Source of the DNA: Nocardia vaccinii NBRC 15922
Lineage (GTDB): Bacteria > Actinomycetota > Actinomycetes > Mycobacteriales > Mycobacteriaceae
DNA length: 42,740 nt
NCBI RefSeq assembly: GCF_001613305.1
Contig: NZ_BDCC01000018.1
Location: forward strand, 1 to 42,740
Reading direction: 5' to 3'
The notes under the pieces are model-generated. The model searched no databases. It worked only from the letters and a program-made list of their open reading frames with translations, and had not been told where the DNA came from. Positions 15,544 through 25,185 of the stretch are shown in pieces (within the stretch, counting starts at the first letter, position 1; each line of letters begins with the position of its first letter). The translations under genes were made by a program, and so were the position numbers.

Positions 15544-16380
15544 TTGAGGCACATCCACGCGGGTAAGGTGCGCGATCTGTACGAGGACGGCGATTCGCTG
15601 ATCCTGGTCGCATCGGACCGGGTATCGGTCTACGACGTGGTGCTGCCGACGCCGATCCCGGACAAGGGAGCGCTGCTGACCCAGCTGTCGAACTGGTGGT
15701 TCGACCATCTGACCGGCATCCCCAACCACGTGCTGTCGACGACGGATGTGCCGGCGGAATTCGCCGGACGCGCGGTCCGGGTGAAGCCGCTGAAGATGGT
15801 GCAGGTGGAATGTATCGCCCGCGGCTACCTGTCGGGCTCGGGCCTGAAGGAGTACCGGGCCACCGGCTCGGTGTCGGGAATCGCGCTGCCGCCGGGGCTG
15901 CGCGAAGGCGACCGGCTGCCCGAGCCGATCTTCACCCCGACCACCAAGGCCTCGGTAGGGCACGACGAGTCGATCACCTTCGACGACGTCGTCGCCCAGG
16001 AGGGGCGCGAGGTGGCCGAGCACCTGCGCGATCTGACCCTGGAGATCTACACGCGCGGCGCGGCTCACGCCGCCGACCGCGGTGTGATCATCGCCGATAC
16101 GAAGGTCGAATTCGGCTGGGACGCCGACGTTCTCACGCTCGGTGACGAGGTCCTCACCTCGGACTCCTCCCGCTACTGGCCCGCCGATCGATGGCAGCCC
16201 GGACACAGCCAGCCCTCCTTCGACAAACAATTCGTCCGGGACTGGGCCACCTCCACCGGCTGGAACAAGGAGTACCCGGGTCCGGAGATTCCCGAGAACA
16301 TCGTCGCCGCGACCCGGCAGAAGTATCAGGAGGCATACGAGCTGATCACCGGGGAGACATGGAGTTCGGCTCGCGCTTGA
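15544..16380 (+). CDS. purC: Phosphoribosylaminoimidazole-succinocarboxamide (SAICAR) synthase
   Basis: A 278-residue PurC, which joins aspartate to CAIR using ATP in purine synthesis. Diagnostic stretches are HAGKVRDLYEDGDSLILVASDRVSVYDVVL, VKPLKMVQVECIARGYLSGSGLKEY, GVIIADTKVEFG, and DEVLTSDSSRYWP with SFDKQFVRDW. The TTG start at 15544 has GAGGAGGA 3-4 nt upstream. No other pur gene is in the window, so it is expressed as a lone unit. Its place next to pepN differs from the mycobacterial order as I recall it. Confidence 0.94.
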   Translation: MRHIHAGKVRDLYEDGDSLILVASDRVSVYDVVLPTPIPDKGALLTQLSNWWFDHLTGIPNHVLSTTDVPAEFAGRAVRVKPLKMVQVECIARGYLSGSGLKEYRATGSVSGIALPPGLREGDRLPEPIFTPTTKASVGHDESITFDDVVAQEGREVAEHLRDLTLEIYTRGAAHAADRGVIIADTKVEFGWDADVLTLGDEVLTSDSSRYWPADRWQPGHSQPSFDKQFVRDWATSTGWNKEYPGPEIPENIVAATRQKYQEAYELITGETWSSARA

Positions 16381-16654
16381 GCGGCCCACCGGCGACGGCA
16401 CGGAGTCCGTCCCGAGTCTGCTCGGCGGTGTCGTCGACGGCGCCCCGCGCCGGCGGACGGGCTGGTCGAGGTTCGGCCGGGGCCCGTCGGCGGGCGAGTT
16501 CGATTCGTACGCCGGTGGATTCGACCGAGCGCCGATCGGTTCGGTCATGGCGTTTCGACAGCCGTACGCGGTCGGTGCGGTGGTCGATATCCACCGCTGC
16601 GGGCGCTGTCGGTGCCTCGATGCCTCGACGGTTCGAATAATCCTTTGCGCAGCG

Positions 16655-17901
<1,247 letters not shown>

Positions 17902-17905
<4 letters not shown>

Positions 17906-18303
17906 GAGTCGGTGGCCGGAGCATCCATGACCTGACGGACCTCGATCCGCTCGCCGATGGGTCTGCCGCCCGGACCGGGTGCGGCCGAGGCCTGGGCCGC
18001 GATCTCGACGGCGCGGTCGGGAGTGTCGACGTCGACGATCCAGTACCCGGCCAGGAACTCCTTGGTCTCGGGGAACGGGCCGTCGGTCACCACCGGAGCC
18101 GAGCGGCCGTCGGAGCTGACCACCCGCGCCTGATCCGGGTAGGCGAGGCCCTGCGCGTCGACGAGTTCGCCGGAGTTACGCAACTGCTCGCCCAGCATCC
18201 GCTGGAACTCGATATGTGCGGCGATCTCCTCGGGCGTCCACTCCGTGATCGGGATGTCGCAGTACTCGGCGGGCGAATAGGTCTTCAACAACATGTATTT
18301 CAT
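17902..18303 (-). CDS. DGPF/YCII-related protein, partner of ECF42 sigma factor
   Basis: A 133-residue YCII-domain protein with the DGPF signature (VTDGPFPETKEFLAGYWIVDVDTPDRAVEIA) and N-terminal MKYMLLKTYSP. Proteins of this type are almost always encoded beside ECF42 sigma factors. Their function is unclear; they are not established as direct regulators of the sigma factor. The stop overlaps the sigma start by 4 nt. Confidence 0.9.
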
Positions 18304-18451
18304 GGTCGGCTCCGGTATCTCTTCGGCCGTTGCTGTGCTTCGGCGGGTGCACGATCCGCGGCAGGCCGCGAACGTGGGTCCGTGTCTTTGCTTCGCATCG
18401 GGTGTCTGATGAGAGGTCGGAGCCGCGGGCGAAGAATCATCACATCGCGAT

Positions 18452-18467
18452 AGTGACTTACGTCACA
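18452..18467. promoter_or_regulatory. Candidate Crp/GlxR-type binding site
   Basis: AGTGACTTACGTCACA fits the TGTGA-N6-TCACA pattern with one mismatch. It overlaps the end of the FAD reductase gene and lies about 150 bp upstream of the DGPF-sigma operon. It could regulate that operon. Confidence 0.45.
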
Positions 18468-19683
18468 GCGGCGTGGAGGTGTCGGCAAGATGCTGACGAT
18501 CGACCGGCTCACCGGCCTGGATGAGTTCCTTGATCCGGTCGGTGACATCCCAGATGTTGACGTTCATCCCGGCCAGCATCCGATCGCCGGAGTCCAGCCA
18601 GAAGGCGACGAATTCACGGGTGGAGGTATCGCCGCGCACCACCAGGGTGGTTTCCTGATCCGGGCCGACGTAGCCGGTGTACTCCATACCCAGGTCGTAC
18701 TGGTCGGTGAAGAAGTACGGGACCCGGTCGTAGACCGCCGGCGTGCCCAGCATGGTCTGTGCCGCCACGGCGGGTTGATTGAGCGCGGTCGCCCAGTGCT
18801 CCACCCGGATTCGCCGTCCCAGCACGGGATGCTGCTGATCGGCGATATCGCCGACAGCGACGATATTCGGATCGCTGGTGGCCAGCGATTCGTCGACCAG
18901 AACCCCGCCCTCGACGGCGAGCCCGGCATCGGTGGCCAGATCGGTGTTGGGACGCGCGCCCACGGCGACGAGTACCGCGTCGGCCTCGATGACGCTGTCA
19001 TCGTCGAGCCTGACGCCGGTGGCGCGACCCTGATCGGTGACGATTTCCGCGACCCGGACGCCGCAGCGCAGATCCACCCCGTGCGCGCGATGCAGATCGG
19101 CGAAGACCCGGCCCATCTCCGGGCCGAGCGCGGCGCGCAGCGGAACGGATTCGGTCTCCAGCACCGTCACCTCGACATTCGCCGCGCGGGCCGCCGCGGT
19201 GACCTCCAGCCCGATCCAGCCCGCGCCGATCACCGCGAGCCGCCGGATCGAGCCGAACAGCTCGATCAGCGCATCGGAATCCTCGATGGTGCGCAGGTGA
19301 TGAACGCCCTGGGCATCGGCGCCGGGCAGCGGCAGCCGACGCGGGCGCGATCCGGTCGCCAGGGCGAGTTTGTCGTAGGGGAGGGTCGAACCGTCCGGGA
19401 GCGCAACGGTTTTCGTCGCGCGATCGATTCCGGCCACGGTGGTGCTCAGCACCACCTCGACATCGTGCTCGCGGTACCACTGGGCGGGCTGCACCGTGAA
19501 ATCGGGCAAAGCCTGCTTGCCCAGCAGATGTTCCTTGGACAGCGGCGGCCGCTCGTACGGCAGATGATCCTCCGCGGTGATCAAGGTCAGCGCACCGGCG
19601 AAATCGCCTGAGCGCAAATTCTCGGCGATCTTGGCCCCGGCGAGCCCGCCGCCGACGATGACGAACCTGGAATCTGTGCTCAT
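18463..19683 (-). CDS. FAD-dependent ferredoxin reductase-type oxidoreductase
   Basis: A 406-residue pyridine nucleotide-disulfide oxidoreductase of the ferredoxin/putidaredoxin/rubredoxin reductase group. FAD motif VIVGGGLAGAKIAENLR near the N-terminus, YERPPLSKEHLLG, the NAD(P) motif AVIGAGWIGLEVTAAAR, and a second FAD motif SDPNIVAVGDIAD are all present, followed by the reductase C-terminal domain. ATG 19683 has GGAGGG upstream. No ferredoxin or P450 gene is near, so its electron partner is unknown. It is divergent from the DsbA-like nitroreductase, suggesting shared redox control. Confidence 0.9.
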   Translation of the reverse strand: MSTDSRFVIVGGGLAGAKIAENLRSGDFAGALTLITAEDHLPYERPPLSKEHLLGKQALPDFTVQPAQWYREHDVEVVLSTTVAGIDRATKTVALPDGSTLPYDKLALATGSRPRRLPLPGADAQGVHHLRTIEDSDALIELFGSIRRLAVIGAGWIGLEVTAAARAANVEVTVLETESVPLRAALGPEMGRVFADLHRAHGVDLRCGVRVAEIVTDQGRATGVRLDDDSVIEADAVLVAVGARPNTDLATDAGLAVEGGVLVDESLATSDPNIVAVGDIADQQHPVLGRRIRVEHWATALNQPAVAAQTMLGTPAVYDRVPYFFTDQYDLGMEYTGYVGPDQETTLVVRGDTSTREFVAFWLDSGDRMLAGMNVNIWDVTDRIKELIQAGEPVDRQHLADTSTPL

Positions 19684-19832
19684 ACCAACCCTCCGTGCGA
19701 CGGTGACCAGGTCGTCTCCGACCCTACTGCCAGGCACCGACACGGTCGGGAAATATCCGGAAGTTTCCGTGGTTGATCAGAATCGAGGGTGGCAGTGCGC
19801 CACCGCCGGCGAACTTTCGAGAGGACTGCGAC

Positions 19833-20483
19833 GTGAGTGATGCGACAACCGGCGCCAAGGACCGGGTGGACTTCTGGTTCGATCCGCTGTGCCCCTGGTG
19901 CTGGATCACCTCCCGCTGGATTCTGGAGGTCGAGAAGGTCCGCGACATCGAGGCTCGTTTCCACGTGATGAGCCTGGCGGTGCTCAACGAGGGACGTGAG
20001 GGTCTGCCCGAACGGTACGTGGAGCTGATGAAGTCCGCCTGGGGACCGGTGCGCGTGGCCATCGCCGCCGCGCAGAAACACGGTGACGAGGTACTCGCCC
20101 CGCTCTACACCGCGATGGGCACCCGTATCCACAACCGCAAGGAAGAATACGAGCGCGAGGACCGCGCCGAGACGTTCGCCCTGGTGATCGCGGAATCCCT
20201 CGCCGAAGTCGGCCTGCCCGCGGAACTGGCCGAGGCCGCCACCAGCACCGAGTACGACGAGGCGCTGCGTGTGAGCCACCACGCCGGGATGGACAAGGTC
20301 GGCCCGGACGTGGGCACCCCCACCATTCACATCAACGACGTGGCCTTCTTCGGCCCGGTGATCTCCCGCATCCCGCGCGGCGAGGAGGCCGGCAAGGTGT
20401 GGGACGGCGCGGTGGCGCTGGCCTCCTACCCGCACTTCTTCGAACTCAAGCGGACTCGCACCGAGGGGCCGGTTTTCGACTGA
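19833..20483 (+). CDS. DsbA-family mycothiol-dependent nitroreductase-like protein (Rv2466c type)
   Basis: A 216-residue thioredoxin-fold protein with active site FDPLCPWCW (Cys20, Cys23) and the DsbA helical insertion, ending with the conserved [33 protein letters not shown]. tuberculosis Rv2466c, in the same position before rpiB, uses mycothiol/mycoredoxin and activates nitro-compounds; the similarity is strong. GTG 19833 has GAGAGGA upstream, and upstream in-frame codons are not conserved. It is likely cytoplasmic and oxidative-stress related. Confidence 0.9.
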   Translation: MSDATTGAKDRVDFWFDPLCPWCWITSRWILEVEKVRDIEARFHVMSLAVLNEGREGLPERYVELMKSAWGPVRVAIAAAQKHGDEVLAPLYTAMGTRIHNRKEEYEREDRAETFALVIAESLAEVGLPAELAEAATSTEYDEALRVSHHAGMDKVGPDVGTPTIHINDVAFFGPVISRIPRGEEAGKVWDGAVALASYPHFFELKRTRTEGPVFD

Positions 20484-20491
20484 AACAGCCT

Positions 20492-20518
20492 GGGGCGCAC
20501 CGTCATTCGGTGCGCCCC
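20492..20518. terminator. Bidirectional hairpin between nitroreductase and M48 protease genes
   Basis: A perfect 11-bp stem (GGGGCGCACCG with CGGTGCGCCCC) and a TCATT loop between converging genes. Confidence 0.8.
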
Positions 20519-20611
20519 GGTCGCCGTCGCGTTATCGCGACCGCCCGCTACGGCGCAACCTCGTGCGGGAACCGCGATCCGATCGTCGGCGGCGAAGGGG
20601 ATTCCGGTCGG

Positions 20612-21658
20612 TCAGCGGACGCTGCTCGGGATCTCGATGTGCCGACCCGGCGGCAGATAAGCGGGAAGATGAGTCCCATTGTGCTGCACCGGAGTCGGTG
20701 CGCTGGGCCGCAGGAACAGCTTCCCGTGTCGGCTGCGGTCGCGCAGCGCCCAGATTCGCCGGGTCAGCACCGGGTGCGAGGACATCGCATTGGCCACCCA
20801 GATGAAGAAGCCCTTCTCCTGCGGGGCCCGGTCGGCCATCTCGTTGATGTCGACCAGCGCGTTCAGATACTTTCCGGCGGCCAGCACGCGCATCGCGCCG
20901 GGCGCGCCCATGTGCCGGTGGCAGTAGCCGTGATTGTCCGCGGTGTATTCCTGGGTGCGGATCAGGGCATTGCCCAGGATCGGCAGGAACGGCACCAGGA
21001 ACATGCCGAGGTTGCGCCAGTACGAGGTGTGCCCGGCCGCGATGTGGCCGACCTCGTGGCCGATGATGAACGCGAGCGCGTCGGGGTCGCGGGCCTGGCC
21101 GCCGACCTCGAACAGATCGCTGTACACGCAGACGTAGCGGCGGAAACCGTGGCCGGACGCGAAGGCGTTGATCTGGCCGTTGCCCAGCAGCACATAGGCC
21201 TCCGGCGGGGTGAGCATGCCGTAGCGCGCCGCCGCCTCGGCCACCATCCGGTGGCCCTCGGGGAACTGGGTCGGTGACATCTTCACCGCGTTGACCCGCT
21301 GCGTCGCGTAATTCGCGCCGCGGCCGAACCACAGCAGGATCGGCGCGGCCAGGAATGCCAGCGTGTAGTAGTTGATCACGCCGAGCAGCACCAGCATCGA
21401 GGTCACCAGATAGGCCAGCACGGTCACCACGATCACGATGATCAACATCGGGATCTCCCAGCTGTGTCTGGCGGGCATACCGTACGGCGACAGTCCCCGG
21501 GCGTGCTGCACCAGCGGCGGCCGCGGCGGTGTGTAGGGCGTCTGCGGTGACCAGCCGGGCGGGCCCAGCCGCGGATCCCACCCAGACATGCCGGTGACCG
21601 GGTTCCAGCCCGGCGGTTGCTGCGGTGTCGAGGGCGGCGGGTGGTGCTCGGGCTGCAT
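20612..21658 (-). CDS. M48-family membrane zinc metalloprotease with proline-rich N-terminus
   Basis: A 348-residue protein. Residues 1-70 are Pro/Gly/His-rich and disordered (QPEHHPPPSTPQQPPGW). Two transmembrane helices follow (IPMLIIVIVVTVLAYLVTSMLVLLG and YYTLAFLAAPILLWFG). The M48 catalytic domain shows FIIGHEVGHIAAGH (zinc site HExxH) and EYTADNHGYCH with the third ligand glutamate. Family members such as HtpX degrade or process membrane proteins. ATG 21658 follows a TATAGA box 9 nt upstream on the minus strand. It is divergent from rpiB. Confidence 0.88.
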   Translation of the reverse strand: MQPEHHPPPSTPQQPPGWNPVTGMSGWDPRLGPPGWSPQTPYTPPRPPLVQHARGLSPYGMPARHSWEIPMLIIVIVVTVLAYLVTSMLVLLGVINYYTLAFLAAPILLWFGRGANYATQRVNAVKMSPTQFPEGHRMVAEAAARYGMLTPPEAYVLLGNGQINAFASGHGFRRYVCVYSDLFEVGGQARDPDALAFIIGHEVGHIAAGHTSYWRNLGMFLVPFLPILGNALIRTQEYTADNHGYCHRHMGAPGAMRVLAAGKYLNALVDINEMADRAPQEKGFFIWVANAMSSHPVLTRRIWALRDRSRHGKLFLRPSAPTPVQHNGTHLPAYLPPGRHIEIPSSVR

Positions 21659-21732
21659 GCCGTGAACTCTATAGAAAATCCGCCGTCGGCCCCGCGTCGG
21701 AGCGATGTGCGGGGCCTGACACAATCGCTGCC

Positions 21733-22209
21733 ATGCGCGTATACCTGGGTGCCGACCATGCCGGCTTCGAGCTGAAGAACCACATCAAAGAACACCTGAA
21801 GCAGGCCGGGCACGAAGTGGTCGACTGCGGCGCACACGAATACGACGCCGTCGACGACTACCCGGCGTTCTGCATCGATGCCGCCCGCCGGGTGGTCGCC
21901 GACGAGGGCAGCCTCGGCATCGTGCTGGGCGGTAGCGGAAACGGCGAGCAGATCGCCGCGAACAAGGTGCCCGGCGCGCGCTGTGCGCTGGCCTGGAGCG
22001 TGGAGACCGCGCAGCTGGCCCGTCAGCACAACAACGCTCAGCTGATGGGCATCGGTGGCCGGATGCACCCGCTGCCCGAGGCGCTGGCGATCGTCGACGC
22101 CTTCCTGGCTACCCCGTGGTCGGACGAGCCGCGTCACCAGCGCCGCATCGATATCATCTCCGAGTACGAGAAAACCGGTAAGGCGCCAGAGGTTTCAGCG
22201 GCCGGCTGA
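21733..22209 (+). CDS. rpiB: Ribose-5-phosphate isomerase B
   Basis: A 158-residue RpiB, which interconverts ribose-5-phosphate and ribulose-5-phosphate in the pentose phosphate pathway. It shows MRVYLGADHAGFELK, DYPAFCIDAA and the anion-binding loop GIVLGGSGNGEQIAANKVPGARCAL, and the actinobacterial form of the active site in which a glutamate in GNGEQ stands where other RpiB proteins have cysteine. ATG 21733 is chosen because conserved sequence starts there. A terminator follows. Confidence 0.95.
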   Translation: MRVYLGADHAGFELKNHIKEHLKQAGHEVVDCGAHEYDAVDDYPAFCIDAARRVVADEGSLGIVLGGSGNGEQIAANKVPGARCALAWSVETAQLARQHNNAQLMGIGGRMHPLPEALAIVDAFLATPWSDEPRHQRRIDIISEYEKTGKAPEVSAAG

Positions 22210-22229
22210 TCGCACCACCGGGAGTCGAT

Positions 22230-22272
22230 CGCACCCCGCCCGTGGACTCGTCGCGGAGCCCGGCGGGGTGCG
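22230..22272 (+). terminator. Stem-loop after rpiB
   Basis: An 11-bp stem (CGCACCCCGCC with GGCGGGGTGCG) with a 21-nt loop, 20 nt after the rpiB stop. Confidence 0.6.
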
Positions 22273-22327
22273 GTCGTTCCTGGCGCGTGCCGTCGGTCCG
22301 GGGTGAAGGATGAGGTGAGGACGGGTC

Positions 22328-23143
22328 ATGCCGGAGGGGCATACGCTGCATCGGCTGGCGAAGCTGCATCATCAGCGGTTCGCCGGGGGAATGGTGCGGG
22401 TGTCCAGTCCGCAGGGCCGGTTCGCCGAGGGGGCCGCGCTGGTGGACGGCCGGGTGCTGGTACGTGCCGAGGCATGGGGAAAACACCTTCTGCACCATTA
22501 TGATTCGGGCCTGGTCGTACATGTGCACCTGGGGTTGTACGGGACCTTCTCCGAATCGGCCGGGCCGCTGGGCGATCCGGTGGGCCAGGTGCGGATGCGG
22601 ATGGCCGGAGCCGGTCGCGCCGGCGAACAGCTGTACGGCACGGATCTGCGCGGGCCGACCGCCTGCGAGGTGCTGCACGAGCCGGAGGTCGCCGCTCTCG
22701 CCGCTCGACTGGGCCCGGATCCGTTGCGCCGCAACGCCGATCCCGCCCTCGCCTGGGAGCGCATCCGTCGTTCGGCTCGCCCGCTGGGCGCATTGTTGAT
22801 GGACCAGAAGGTACTGGCCGGAGTCGGCAACGTCTACCGCGCGGAATTGCTTTTCCGGCACGGGATTTCACCGCATCGCCCCGGCCGTGAGCTGAGCTCG
22901 GCCGAATGGGATTCGCTGTGGGACGATCTGGTCGAGCTCATGCGGGTCGGGGTGCGACGCGGCAAGATCGTCGTCGTGCGCCGCGAACACGACCACGGCG
23001 CACCGTCGTACGCCGAGGGGAAACCTCGCACCTATGTCTACCGCCGGGCCGGGGATCCCTGTCGCCTGTGCGGTACGACTGTCCTGCACTCGGTGCTGGA
23101 CGGCCGGAATCTGTTCTGGTGCCCGGCCTGTCAGCCCGGCTGA
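22328..23143 (+). CDS. nei: Fpg/Nei-family DNA glycosylase (endonuclease VIII-like)
   Basis: A 271-residue base-excision repair enzyme that removes oxidised bases and cuts the strand. The catalytic N-terminus PEG (Pro2, Glu3 after Met removal) is followed by HTLHRLAKLHHQRF, KHLLHHYDSGLVVHVHLGLYG, the helix-two-turn-helix VLAGVGNVYRAELLF, and a C-terminal zinc finger CRLC-N16-CPAC. It is the Rv2464c-type Nei in the mycobacterial order after rpiB. It converges with the small winged-helix gene. Confidence 0.92.
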   Translation: MPEGHTLHRLAKLHHQRFAGGMVRVSSPQGRFAEGAALVDGRVLVRAEAWGKHLLHHYDSGLVVHVHLGLYGTFSESAGPLGDPVGQVRMRMAGAGRAGEQLYGTDLRGPTACEVLHEPEVAALAARLGPDPLRRNADPALAWERIRRSARPLGALLMDQKVLAGVGNVYRAELLFRHGISPHRPGRELSSAEWDSLWDDLVELMRVGVRRGKIVVVRREHDHGAPSYAEGKPRTYVYRRAGDPCRLCGTTVLHSVLDGRNLFWCPACQPG

Positions 23144-23172
23144 CGATTCGCCGGCGCATCACCGGCGAATCG
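23144..23172. terminator. Bidirectional hairpin between nei and the winged-helix gene
   Basis: A perfect 11-bp stem (CGATTCGCCGG with CCGGCGAATCG) and 7-nt loop, immediately after the nei stop and 6 nt beyond the stop of the opposite gene. Confidence 0.75.
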
Positions 23173-23178
23173 ATCCGC

Positions 23179-23409
23179 TCAGTACGGGGCCCGGGTGGTG
23201 AGCGCGAGGGCGCGGCCGCGATCGCTGATCTGCCAGCAGCCCTTGTAGGGGATGGCGACGATCAGGCCGCGCGCCTGTAAGCGCGCGAGTGCGTTTCGAG
23301 TGCTCCATCCGGTGAGCTGTGCTTGGCGCTGGATCTGCACCTCCGACAACAGCCCGCCTGGACGCAGGATGCTCAGCACAACCGATTGTGCTGCCTGGCC
23401 GAACTTCAT
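23179..23409 (-). CDS. Small winged-helix DNA-binding protein
   Basis: A 76-residue protein consisting only of a winged helix: helix 1 FGQAAQSVVLSILRPGG, helix 2 SEVQIQRQAQL, recognition helix TGWSTRNALARLQARGLIVAI, wing YKGCWQISDRGRALAL. ATG 23409 has GAGGAG upstream. It lies divergent from a TetR regulator, and a 32-bp palindrome covers the likely -35 of its promoter. Its targets are unknown. It may act as a dimer like other single-domain MarR/PadR-type proteins. Confidence 0.75.
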   Translation of the reverse strand: MKFGQAAQSVVLSILRPGGLLSEVQIQRQAQLTGWSTRNALARLQARGLIVAIPYKGCWQISDRGRALALTTRAPY

Positions 23410-23491
23410 GGCTTCTCCTCGAAATGCTCGAATTCCGAAAGGTATAGGCAGAGCCCTGAATTCGCTGGAATCGCGGGGGGTTACACTGACC

Positions 23492-23535
23492 AGGATAAAT
23501 ATCGACATCACCTGCTGTCAACAGCGTGTGATGTC
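23492..23535. promoter_or_regulatory. 32-bp palindromic operator with minus-strand promoter
   Basis: The 32-bp element 23504-23535 is two-fold symmetric: GACATCAC-N2-GCTGT-CA-ACAGC-N2-GTGATGTC, all arms sharing one centre. It also contains two direct TGTCAACA copies 16 bp apart (23516-23523, 23532-23539). On the minus strand a consensus TTGACA (23516-23521) with TATCCT (23492-23497), spacer 18, would drive the winged-helix gene. The TetR start lies 37 nt downstream on the plus strand. Confidence 0.7.
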
Positions 23536-23572
23536 AACATCTGCCCGGTGAAATCGTTGTGAGAGGACACAG

Positions 23573-24247
23573 ATGCCGACCGCCACCGAGGAGCCCAAGG
23601 GCGAGCCACGGCGCTGGCGGGGACGTGAGCCCGCCGACCGCACCGCCACCCGCCGACGGCAGCTGCTCGACGCCGGGCTGGAACTGATGGGGACCATCGG
23701 AGCGGCGGAGATGTCCATGCGGGCGGTGTGCCGTGCCGCGGGCCTCACCGAGCGGTACTTCTACGAGAGCTTCGCGAATCTGAGTGCGCTACAACTGGAC
23801 ATCCTCGACGAGGTCGTGCTCGGTGCCCGGGATCGCCTGCTCGCCGCGCTGGCCGACGCACCGCCCCAGCCGGAGAAGGTTTTCGCGCACGTGGTGTCGC
23901 GTTTCACCGACTACATGGACGAAGACCCGCGGCGCGGGCGGATCATGTTCGTGGAATCCCAGGCGACCCAGGCGCTGGGCGAACGCGGCAATCAGCTCAT
24001 CGTGGAGTTCACTGCGCCGATCGCGCTCAGTCTGGCCGGTGGTCAGGGGAGGAAGAATCCGCCGGACGAGATCGATCTACGGCTCAATGCGCACGCCATC
24101 TTCGGTGCGCTGGCCTTCCTGTATCGGCCCTGGCTGGACGGGGCGCTGGATATCTCGCGGGACAGATTCGACCGGCACGCGACGAGCGCGATCACCGAAC
24201 TCGCGCGGGCGCGGTCCTCCTCGCTGGGGCCGGCCGCCGCGAAGTAG
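23573..24247 (+). CDS. TetR-family transcriptional regulator
   Basis: A 224-residue regulator. The N-terminal HTH is RRRQLLDAGLELMGTIGAAEMSMRAVCRAAGLTERYFYESFANLSALQLDIL, with the TetR-typical recognition helix ERYFYESF. The C-terminal ligand domain (RIMFVESQATQALGERGNQL, HAIFGALAFLYRPWLDGALD) gives no ligand clue. ATG 23573 follows GAGAGGA. The palindrome upstream is its probable operator, so it likely represses itself and the divergent winged-helix gene. Confidence 0.9.
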   Translation: MPTATEEPKGEPRRWRGREPADRTATRRRQLLDAGLELMGTIGAAEMSMRAVCRAAGLTERYFYESFANLSALQLDILDEVVLGARDRLLAALADAPPQPEKVFAHVVSRFTDYMDEDPRRGRIMFVESQATQALGERGNQLIVEFTAPIALSLAGGQGRKNPPDEIDLRLNAHAIFGALAFLYRPWLDGALDISRDRFDRHATSAITELARARSSSLGPAAAK

Positions 24248-24277
24248 CCGACGCGTCGCGGCGGGCGAACGTCGTGG

Positions 24278-25144
24278 TCAGAAGCTGCCGTCGAATCCGC
24301 CGCCGCCCCAGTCTCCGCCGCCGTCGAATCCGCCGCCCCAGTCGCCGCCGTCGAATCCGCCGCCGTTGTCGTAACCGCCTTGGTCGTAACCGGCCTGGTC
24401 GAATCCGCCATTGTCGTAACCGGATTGGTCGTAACCGGATTGGTCGGAACCGGCCTGAAAGTCCTGTCCGGCGGCGAATCCGTCGTCGTAACCGGAGCCG
24501 TAGCCGCCCTCGAATCCGGCGGCGCCGTATCCCACACCGGACATGCCGTGGAACAGGGTGTCGAACAGCAAGGCCGAGCCCACGCCCCAGGCCCCGGCCA
24601 CCAGGGCGGTCTTCCACCACGGCTCGGAGTACCAGCCGGCCGGGACGGGGCGTCCGGCGACGCGACCACCCGGATAGTAGTTCGGGGTCTGCGGGGAAGG
24701 CGCGGGTGAGGCCTGTACGCGGCGGCCGTCGAAATCGACCGCGCGATCCTCCGAAACCTGCCCTGCCGAACGCTGCCCGTCGAGTTCGGGAACCGGCGGG
24801 CCCGGGTCCAGACCCATCGCGGTCCGCGCGGCCCGTACGTAGTAGAGCCCCTCCAAGGCGGTCTCCTTCGCCAGGTGGGCCTGGGCGACGGTGGATGCCT
24901 GATCGATCTGCGAACCGGCGGCGTTCAGCCGCTCACCGGCGTCGGCGAGGGCTTGTTTGGCAGCCTGATCGGTGCCGGTGAGGTTGTAGACCTGCCCGCC
25001 GAGACGTTCGATCAGCCGACGGGCGTCGGCTTTGGCATCGGCGAGCTGGGTCGCTCGATGATCACGGGCGGTATTGCGCCCGGCGAAGCTCGCCGCCAGG
25101 AAAGCCACGAGGACGACGGCCAGGATGACCACGAGTATCATCAC
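24278..25144 (-). CDS. Membrane-anchored protein with glycine/aspartate/tyrosine-rich repeat tail (DUF1542-like)
   Basis: A 288-residue protein with an N-terminal transmembrane helix (ILVVILAVVLVAFLAASFAG), a helical region about 25-110 (HRATQLADAKADARRLIERLGGQVYNLTGTDQAAKQALADAGERL), a proline-rich linker, a hydrophobic patch around residues 170-190 and a tail of GYDQS/GFDQA/GGYDN pentamers turning into GGFDGGDWGG. Similar proteins are widespread hypothetical proteins in Nocardia and Rhodococcus; function unknown. Start may be GTG 25144 or ATG 25141. The tail resembles phase-separating or surface-adhesive low-complexity domains, which is inference. Confidence 0.8.
   Translation of the reverse strand: MMILVVILAVVLVAFLAASFAGRNTARDHRATQLADAKADARRLIERLGGQVYNLTGTDQAAKQALADAGERLNAAGSQIDQASTVAQAHLAKETALEGLYYVRAARTAMGLDPGPPVPELDGQRSAGQVSEDRAVDFDGRRVQASPAPSPQTPNYYPGGRVAGRPVPAGWYSEPWWKTALVAGAWGVGSALLFDTLFHGMSGVGYGAAGFEGGYGSGYDDGFAAGQDFQAGSDQSGYDQSGYDNGGFDQAGYDQGGYDNGGGFDGGDWGGGFDGGGDWGGGGFDGSF
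24281..24480. repeat. Degenerate tandem repeat encoding the Gly-rich tail
   Basis: 15-bp-type units coding for G-(Y/F)-D-x-x, grading into GGFDGG/DWGG units. It is a coding minisatellite likely to vary in length between strains. Confidence 0.7.
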
Positions 25145-25185
25145 CTCGTCCAGCGTACGCGGCTCGAACAGCCGCCCGGTCGCCC

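Noticed and set aside
16381..16654. Possible small gene between purC and the sigma factor
   Set aside because: Plus-strand reading is open but Arg/Gly-rich without start context or similarity.
24281..24480. CRISPR-like or non-coding satellite repeat
   Set aside because: The repeats are in frame with and encode the Gly-rich protein tail; there are no spacers.
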